DNA from: CAVTWS01 sp963738445
GTDB lineage: Bacteria; Actinomycetota; Acidimicrobiia; Acidimicrobiales; SHLQ01
DNA length: 64,000 nt
NCBI GenBank assembly: GCA_963738445.1
Contig: CAVTWS010000003.1
Span: 49,466-113,465 of the forward strand
Direction: 5' to 3'
The notes beneath the pieces were generated by a model, which made no database searches, was not told the DNA's origin, and worked only from the letters and a program-made list of their open reading frames with translations. The translations under genes were made by a program, and so were the position numbers. Positions 59,111-64,000 of this stretch are shown here, piece after piece; the first letter of the stretch is position 1; each line of letters starts with the position of its first letter.

Positions 59111-59443
59111 TCAAGGGTTGCTCGCACCATCCGCGACCAGGACTCGCTCGATCTCGCTCGCCTTCTCTCGCAACTCCGCAAGCGTGGGTGCTGTCGCAAC
59201 GTCCGCCGACTCGAAGCCCAGAGTCAGGCCCAGATGCTCGGCCACAGCCTCGACGGTCCTGACGGTCGGGTTGCCATTCCTGCCGGAGAGCAGCCGCCGA
59301 ACTGTCGGCTCGCCGAGACCAGCTCCCCGAGCTACGTCGGCCTTCGACTCGCCCCGGGCACGTCTGGTTCGTTCCAGGTGCCGGACGAGGCGGCCGGTTG
59401 CGGATGACACCGGTGCCGCCGACGAGCTGCCTTCTGTGCCCAT
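59111..59443 (-). CDS. XRE-type HTH protein, probably N-terminal half of an HTH-MntA fusion
   Basis: A 110-residue protein with an XRE helix-turn-helix: ESKADVARGAGLGEPTVRRLLSGRNGNPTVRTVEAVAEHLGLTLGF, then a helical linker ending ERVLVADGASNP. HTH-nucleotidyltransferase fusions are common MntA-type antitoxins, and the downstream frame holds the rest. ATG 59443 is 6 nt after TACACT, a probable -10 of a leaderless mRNA. The dyad at 59453 overlaps this promoter, fitting autoregulation. Confidence 0.75.
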   Translation of the reverse strand: MGTEGSSSAAPVSSATGRLVRHLERTRRARGESKADVARGAGLGEPTVRRLLSGRNGNPTVRTVEAVAEHLGLTLGFESADVATAPTLAELREKASEIERVLVADGASNP

Positions 59444-59452
59444 GTGCGAAGT

Positions 59453-59468
59453 GTACCACTGATGGTAC
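59453..59468. promoter_or_regulatory. XRE operator-like inverted repeat
   Basis: GTACCA-CTGA-TGGTAC: perfect 6-bp arms with a 4-bp gap, 10 bp upstream of the HTH gene start and overlapping its -10 region. Probable autoregulatory site. Confidence 0.55.
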
Positions 59469-59514
59469 GGACGCAGCAGGGCAGGGCTTCCTGTCGAAGA
59501 GCAGTCGGTGGCGG

Positions 59515-60615
59515 TCAGGCGGACAGGAGCGAGAGCAACCCGCGGTCCGCGACGGTGGTCGTCGACCGGCGGAGCACCGCCTCGGCCAGGGCCAGGCCGC
59601 GCTCGTTGGCGGGGTCGAACGCGCCGCCGATGATGAGCGGGTAGCACATGATCCACAGGACGGCGACGTCGTAGTCGGCCGTGGCCTGCTCGATCGAGTA
59701 GCCCTCCACGCCGAGCTCGGTGACCCGATCGCGGTAGTAGGCGATCAGCTCGTCCTCGTGAGCCCGGCGGACGTCGGTGTCCATGCTCTGGCTGAGCATG
59801 TAGGCGAGGTCCTGCATCGGGTTCGACACCATCACGGCCTGCCAGTCGATCAGCACGATCGGGTGCTGGCCCGGCCCTTCGCCGAACATCACGTTGTCCA
59901 GGCGCACGTCGCCGTGGACCAGCGTCTGGGTGCGGGCGCCCATCATGGCGTGGAGCGCACGCATGGAGTCGACGTAGCGGGGCAGGGCGTCGAGCACCTC
60001 GGGGGCGATGCAGTGCGGGAACAGCTCGCGGCACCGCTCCCACGTGCCGAACACACCGGGCAGGAACGGCTCCATGTACGACGAGTCGATGCGCATGCAC
60101 TCGGCGAGCAACGGCTGGTCGCACCGACCCCAGAACGCGGCGTTCAGGGGCGCGTAGGCATCGATGATCTGCTGGGCCTCGGCCGGCCCGATGCCGCTCA
60201 CCTGGTCGCCGGCCCGGTACGCCTTCAGGTCCTCCAGCACGACGATGCTCATGCCCGACCTCGGATCGTTGTCGGCGAAGTAGCAGCGGGTCAGCGGCAT
60301 GTCGAGGCTCGGGGCGATCTTCTCGAAGAAGTCGATCTCACGTTGGTACATGTTGGTGTTCAAGGCGATGGCCCGGTTCGCCTCGAGCGGGTGGGCGAAC
60401 TTGATGACGATGGTGTCGGGCCCCGTTCCACCCTCGCCATCCCCATAAGACAGTGAGATCCGTTGCACGAGACCGAGCAGGCTCACGCCCTCGCCGATCG
60501 TCTCGGCATCGAAGCTCGTCACCTGCCGATCGGCAGCCAGTGCACCGCAACCCTGGAGCATCTGCGTCAGCCATTCGGCACTGAGCTCATCGGTGATCGT
60601 CGGGAACGTGGCCAT
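59515..60615 (-). CDS. APH/ecdysteroid-kinase-like phosphotransferase
   Basis: A 366-residue kinase-fold protein. VIKFAH carries the probable nucleotide lysine. The catalytic loop is LVHGDVRLDNVMFG, and VLIDWQAVMVSNPMQDLAYML is the metal motif. Relatives phosphorylate small alcohols, and in actinobacterial steroid or terpenoid clusters they are common and uncharacterised. It starts one base after the SDR stop, so the two are an operon. Three APH-fold genes occur in the window. Confidence 0.87.
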   Translation of the reverse strand: MATFPTITDELSAEWLTQMLQGCGALAADRQVTSFDAETIGEGVSLLGLVQRISLSYGDGEGGTGPDTIVIKFAHPLEANRAIALNTNMYQREIDFFEKIAPSLDMPLTRCYFADNDPRSGMSIVVLEDLKAYRAGDQVSGIGPAEAQQIIDAYAPLNAAFWGRCDQPLLAECMRIDSSYMEPFLPGVFGTWERCRELFPHCIAPEVLDALPRYVDSMRALHAMMGARTQTLVHGDVRLDNVMFGEGPGQHPIVLIDWQAVMVSNPMQDLAYMLSQSMDTDVRRAHEDELIAYYRDRVTELGVEGYSIEQATADYDVAVLWIMCYPLIIGGAFDPANERGLALAEAVLRRSTTTVADRGLLSLLSA

Positions 60616-60616
60616 C

Positions 60617-61534
60617 TCAGTCCTCCGGGACGGGGTAGTGGATTCCTGGGATGCCGGCGCGCAACGCCTGCATCCATGCGGGCTGGGGCGCGAAGCCCTC
60701 GTACCAACCGGGTACCCGGGGTGCGGTGTCGGCGTTCCACTCGTAGTGGACCGGCATCACCTGGGCGAACCCGTTGGCGGCATTGGTGCCGCCGTCGACG
60801 AGCAGGTCGACGCCCGTGATGTACGACGACGCATCGGACGCCAGGAACAACACCGGACCGACGACCTCGTGCACCTCACCGACGCGCCGCATCGGGGTGC
60901 GGCTGGCGATGTACGTCGTCATGCCCATGCCCTCGAGCGGGGCACGCGTCATCTCGGTGACGATGAAGCCGGGCGACACCGCGTTGACCCGAACGCCACG
61001 GTCGGCCCACTCCACCCCCAGCTGGCGGGTCAGGTTGAGCAGGCCACCCTTGGCCGCGGCGTACGAGGCGATGTTCAGCTCGCTGGCGCCGCTCGCCATC
61101 ATCGAGCACACATTGATGATCGACCCCCGGCCCCGACTCAGCATGTGGTGCCCGACCTCACGGGCCACCATGAACGCACCCACGAGGTCGACCTCGACGA
61201 TGCGGCGGAAGGTCTCGGTGTCGTAGACCTCGGTGGCGAGGCCCCGCAGATCGGCGACCCCGGCGTTGTTCACCAGCACGTCGATCCGGCCCCGCTCGGC
61301 CACACCGGTGGCGACGACGCGCCGCACGTCGTCCTCGACCGTCACGTCGCCCGGCTCGGCGGTGACCGACACCCCATGGGCCCGGCACGCCTCAGCCACC
61401 GACCCGAGCAGATCGGCCGAGCGGGCGGTGAGGATCAGGTCGGCACCGGCCTCGGCGAAGGCGAGAGCGAACGCTTCGCCCAGGCCGTACGAGGCGCCCG
61501 TGACGAGCACCGACTTGCCTCTGAGATCGAACAT
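60617..61534 (-). CDS. SDR-family oxidoreductase
   Basis: A 305-residue SDR: TGASYGLG, NNAGVAD, INVCSMMASG and YAAAK, ending GVDLLVDGGTN with an extra C-terminal tail of about 40 residues (FAQVMPVHYEWNADTAPRVPGWYEGFAPQPAW). Such tails occur in SDRs of sterol-like pathways. The ATG at 61534 follows a GGGGGG stretch at ribosome-binding distance; ATG 61540 is an alternative. Divergent from the APH-like gene at 61648 with site F between. Confidence 0.87.
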   Translation of the reverse strand: MFDLRGKSVLVTGASYGLGEAFALAFAEAGADLILTARSADLLGSVAEACRAHGVSVTAEPGDVTVEDDVRRVVATGVAERGRIDVLVNNAGVADLRGLATEVYDTETFRRIVEVDLVGAFMVAREVGHHMLSRGRGSIINVCSMMASGASELNIASYAAAKGGLLNLTRQLGVEWADRGVRVNAVSPGFIVTEMTRAPLEGMGMTTYIASRTPMRRVGEVHEVVGPVLFLASDASSYITGVDLLVDGGTNAANGFAQVMPVHYEWNADTAPRVPGWYEGFAPQPAWMQALRAGIPGIHYPVPED

Positions 61535-61596
61535 GGACATCCCCCCGGATCCCCCCACACGACCGGGACAGTTGCCGACGGTCGATGACGATGATA

Positions 61597-61614
61597 ACTA
61601 ACTGTCTGATCAAT
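61597..61614. promoter_or_regulatory. Operator-like palindrome, site F
   Basis: ACTAACT-GTCT-GATCAAT. It lies between the divergent SDR-kinase operon (63 bp) and the APH-like / helical / ThuA operon (34 bp). Confidence 0.55.
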
Positions 61615-61647
61615 TTCCTGGCCCACCGGCGGCCGGACGGGGGACGC

Positions 61648-62699
61648 ATGCACGACTTGACCACCATGCCCGGACGGCTGGCCGCGTTCCTCGCCTCCGT
61701 GGCGCCGGGTCGAAAGCCGTCGATCACCGGCTACGAGCTGATGACGGGCGGGTACAGCCGCGTCATGGCCCACGCCGAGGTGGACTGGGGCGACGGCACC
61801 GTCGAGACCATCGTGTTGCGGGGCGACCCGCCGCCCGATCGGACCTTCCTGGTGTCCGACCGCGACGCCGAGTGGTCTCTGCTGCGATCGCTGACCGAGA
61901 CGGGTGCCGTACCGATGCCGGCGGCCCGGTACTTCGACGACGGCACCCACCTGGGCACGAAGGTGATCGTGCTCGACCATTGTTCCGGACCGTCACTCCA
62001 GTCGGTCCTCGCCACCTTGGGCGACGACCTGGGACGACACCCGCTCGACTTCGCCGAGACCGTCGCCCGCACCCACCTCGTCGACGAGTCGGCGCTGCCC
62101 GGCTCGGTCGCCCGTCCGTCCAGTTGGGACCGCTACATGGACCAGCTGATCGGCGAGTGGACCGCCGCGGAGCGCCAACTCACGGAAGCGAACCCGATCA
62201 TGCGGTACGTGCCGGCGTGGCTCGACGCCCACCGCCCGCCCGAGCTCCCGCTGCGGCTCGTCCACGGTGACCTCCAGCCGGCCAACATCATGGTGGGAGA
62301 CGGCGGCGTTCACCTCCTCATCGACTGGGAGTACGCCCATCTCGGCGACCCTCGGGAGGACCTCGGCTGGTACCTCAACTACGCCATGGCGTCGCCGCCG
62401 AACATGTACGCCCCGACCCCGAGGCCTTCCTCGGCCGCTACCGGGAGATCACCGGCTTCCCCGAAGCGGCCGTGAACCAGCTCACCGTGGCCTACTTCTC
62501 GATGGTCTCGGCGGCCCGGGTCTTCAGCCAGATCCTCCTGGCCGCGGATGCGCTGGCCGACGGTCGGACCCACGGTGTCATGACCACCTACAACATCAAC
62601 GCCGCCACCACGGCGCACGTCAACTTCATGGCCGCCTGCAACCAGCTGACGGCCGCCATGGCGACCACACCCGGAGCCGATGAAGGGGCACCCGCATGA
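61648..62699 (+). CDS. APH-family phosphotransferase-like protein, one frame slip
   Basis: Kinase-fold protein of about 350 residues. The catalytic loop is LRLVHGDLQPANIMVGD and the metal motif is HLLIDWEYAHLGDPREDLGWYLNY. The frame breaks near 62412, where one C appears lost from a C run, and continues DPEAFLGRYREITGFPEAAVNQLTVAYFSMV to TGA 62699. The ATG at 61648 follows GGGGGA. Its stop overlaps the ATG of the helical partner (ATGA). This pairing repeats the 48077/49014 arrangement. Confidence 0.82.
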
Positions 62700-63160
62700 T
62701 CACCCGACCGTCGACCGAACAGATCCTGCTCGACTGCCGTCGTGAGCTCCTCGAGACGCTGGCTCCCAAGCTGACCTCCCAGACGGCGCAGCTGGCGGTG
62801 GCGATGCTCGAGAACGTCGTTCGCAACTGCGCCACCCGGGCGGCTCACGAGATCGCCTGGATGACGGAGGAGACCGCGACGATGCTCTCCTACGCTCGTG
62901 ACGTGCGCTCGGCCCTGCCGGAGTCGTCGGCGGTCACCTCGGCGATCGACGCGTACGAACGCGACCACACCGACAGCTTGCACCTCGACGACGTCGCCCG
63001 CACCTACGCCCGGGCCGGCGAGGCGATGAGTTCCGCGGTCGAGGCGGCCATCGCCGCCCGTCATCCGACCCTGGCTCCCCACGCCGCCGAACTGCTCACC
63101 GCCCGCGTCGAGCGGGAAGCCGAGATCATGGGTGAGTGGGGGTTCGTCGGCCGTGGCTAA
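62696..63160 (+). CDS. Helical partner protein of APH-like gene
   Basis: A 154-residue all-helical protein: STEQILLDCRRELLETLAPKLTSQTAQLAVAMLENVVRNCATRAAHEIAWM, ending REAEIMGEWGFVGRG. It is translationally coupled to the APH-like gene (ATGA) and similar in layout to the 183-residue protein at 49014. Function unknown; an obligate complex with the kinase-like protein is inferred from the repeated pairing. Confidence 0.75.
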   Translation: MITRPSTEQILLDCRRELLETLAPKLTSQTAQLAVAMLENVVRNCATRAAHEIAWMTEETATMLSYARDVRSALPESSAVTSAIDAYERDHTDSLHLDDVARTYARAGEAMSSAVEAAIAARHPTLAPHAAELLTARVEREAEIMGEWGFVGRG

Positions 63161-63172
63161 CGCGCCATTCGC

Positions 63173-64000
63173 GTGCTCCTGGTGACCAAGGGGCACCCGT
63201 TCCCGCGCGACCCGTTCTTCGCCGTGTTCGACGACGACCCCGGCATCACGTGGACCCACGTCGAGCACCCGGCCGCCGACCAGCTGATCCACCCTGACCG
63301 CTGTGCCGAGTTCGACGTACTGGCGTTCTACGACATGCCCGGATCGGCTTCACGCGCGCCGACCCGCCCATGGAGCTGACCGACCCCTCGCCTGAGCTGC
63401 GATCGGCGTGGGCCGCGCTGGTCGAGTCCGGTAAGGGACTCGTCTTCTTGCACCACGCCATCGCCGGGTGGCCGACATGGCCGGAGTACGCCCGCCTGCT
63501 CGGGGGTCGGTTCCACTACGGCCCGGCCACCCTGGCGGGGGTCGACTACCCGTCGAGCGGCTACCAGTTCGACGCCACCCACCGGGTGACGGTGATCGAT
63601 CCCGATCATCCCGTCTGTGCCGGCCTGGGCGACGGGTTCTCCATCACCGACGAGCTGTACCTCTTCCCCGTGCTGGAGGCCGACGTGGTGCCGCTCCTGC
63701 GCACCGACGCCACGTTGACCGACGACCACTTCTTCTCGGCCGACCTGGCCATCCGCGGCGAGCGCGGCCCTCGTCGAGACTGGTCGCATGCACCGGGCAG
63801 CTCCCTCGTCGGCTGGGTGAAACACGCAGGGAACAGCCCGGTCTGCTACCTGCAGTTCGGCGACGGTCCGGGAACCTACGCCGACCCGTCCTACCGGCGG
63901 GTGATCGGGAACGCCCTGCGCTGGGCCGCCGGTGCCGCCGCCCACGACTGGGCTCGGGCGCGGCGACGGAGCCTCGGTCACGATGGCTGGACCGTCGACG
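63173..64000 (+). CDS. ThuA-like protein, one frame slip, 3' end outside window
   Basis: It begins at GTG 63173 (LLVTKGHPFPRDPFFAVFDDDPGITWTHVEHPAAD). After a one-base loss near 63348 (GG for GGG) it continues IGFTRADPPMELTDPSPELRSAWAALVESGKGLVFLHHAIAGW, the ThuA core, and then GVDYPSSGYQFDATHRVTVIDPDHPVCAGLGDGFSITDELY. The frame is open to the right edge. Relative of the 6961 gene. It follows the helical partner by 12 bp and so belongs to the same operon. Confidence 0.78.

Noticed and set aside
59111..59113. TGA in the HTH-MntA frame as a second selenocysteine site
   Set aside because: The position corresponds to Arg (CGA) in the expected RVFGSVARGE motif, not to a redox Cys, so a nonsense change fits better.

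Overview
The window is high-GC DNA (roughly two thirds G+C throughout) from an actinobacterium. The evidence is the many F420-type luciferase-fold oxidoreductases, the DUF35/lipid-transfer thiolase pair, the TetR-rich catabolic clusters, a SoxR of actinobacterial type, frequent GTG/TTG starts, GTGA/ATGA gene overlaps and several leaderless promoters (a -10 hexamer 6-8 nt before the start codon). The gene mix resembles uncultured Acidimicrobiia or mycobacteria-like lineages; that is inference, and there is no rRNA or other marker gene here. No tRNA, rRNA, CRISPR array or insertion sequence was found.

Layout. 0-6 kb: a truncated acyl-CoA synthetase, a DapB-like dehydrogenase, a SoxR gene divergent from a Rieske-domain protein that it probably controls, and a Rieske oxygenase. 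6-12.4 kb: an SDR, a ThuA-like protein and an acetoin-dehydrogenase-type cluster (E1alpha, E1beta, AcoX, and an E2 split over two polypeptides). 12.4-26.5 kb: an F420-type oxidoreductase, two paralogous proteins with a phospho-histidine swivel domain, ABM and SnoaL proteins, four TetR regulators, two Rieske oxygenases, an SDR and a pyruvate-phosphate-dikinase-like protein without its ATP-grasp domain. 26.6-35.2 kb: two tandem SDRs, VOC, F420 oxidoreductase, nitroreductase, a Rieske oxygenase with a small partner, SDR, HAD, DinB/MDMPI-like and alcohol dehydrogenase genes. 35.3-39.9 kb: a sugar-type ABC importer with a VOC gene. 39.9-44.6 kb: a P450 / acyl-CoA dehydrogenase / SDR / PNPOx-like operon facing a CMD/AhpD-fold gene that carries an in-frame TGA at its second redox cysteine. 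45-54 kb: a HAD phosphatase and a nine-gene operon (DUF35, thiolase, SnoaL, CrtC-like, epimerase, helical protein, kinase-like, SnoaL, acyl-CoA synthetase). 54-59.5 kb: a TIM-barrel protein, a sigma-factor/beta-propeller fusion, VapBC-like and HepT/MntA-like toxin-antitoxin genes. 59.5-64 kb: two kinase-like genes, an SDR, a helical partner and a second ThuA-like gene cut by the right edge.

Together the genes look like a catabolic island for a hydrophobic ring or side-chain compound. An importer and acyl-CoA synthetases bring in and activate the substrate. Rieske oxygenases, a P450, F420 enzymes and many SDRs oxidise it. An acyl-CoA dehydrogenase and a thiolase shorten it, and a 2-oxo-acid/acetoin-type dehydrogenase complex feeds C2 units to metabolism. 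The substrate is not identifiable. Seven near-palindromic 18-bp sites (half-site about AYTRAYC, 4-bp gap) and two gapless variants (ATYAACC/GGTTRAT) sit ahead of most of these transcription units, which suggests shared TetR-type control.

The strongest candidate novelty is the CMD/AhpD-fold gene at 44105-44605. Its CxxC motif reads C-H-I-TGA, and a hairpin with a G-starting apical loop begins 13 nt after the TGA, as expected for a bacterial selenocysteine gene. Caveat: at least seven other genes show single-base frame slips in G/C runs, so the assembly carries indel errors or real decay; each is marked.
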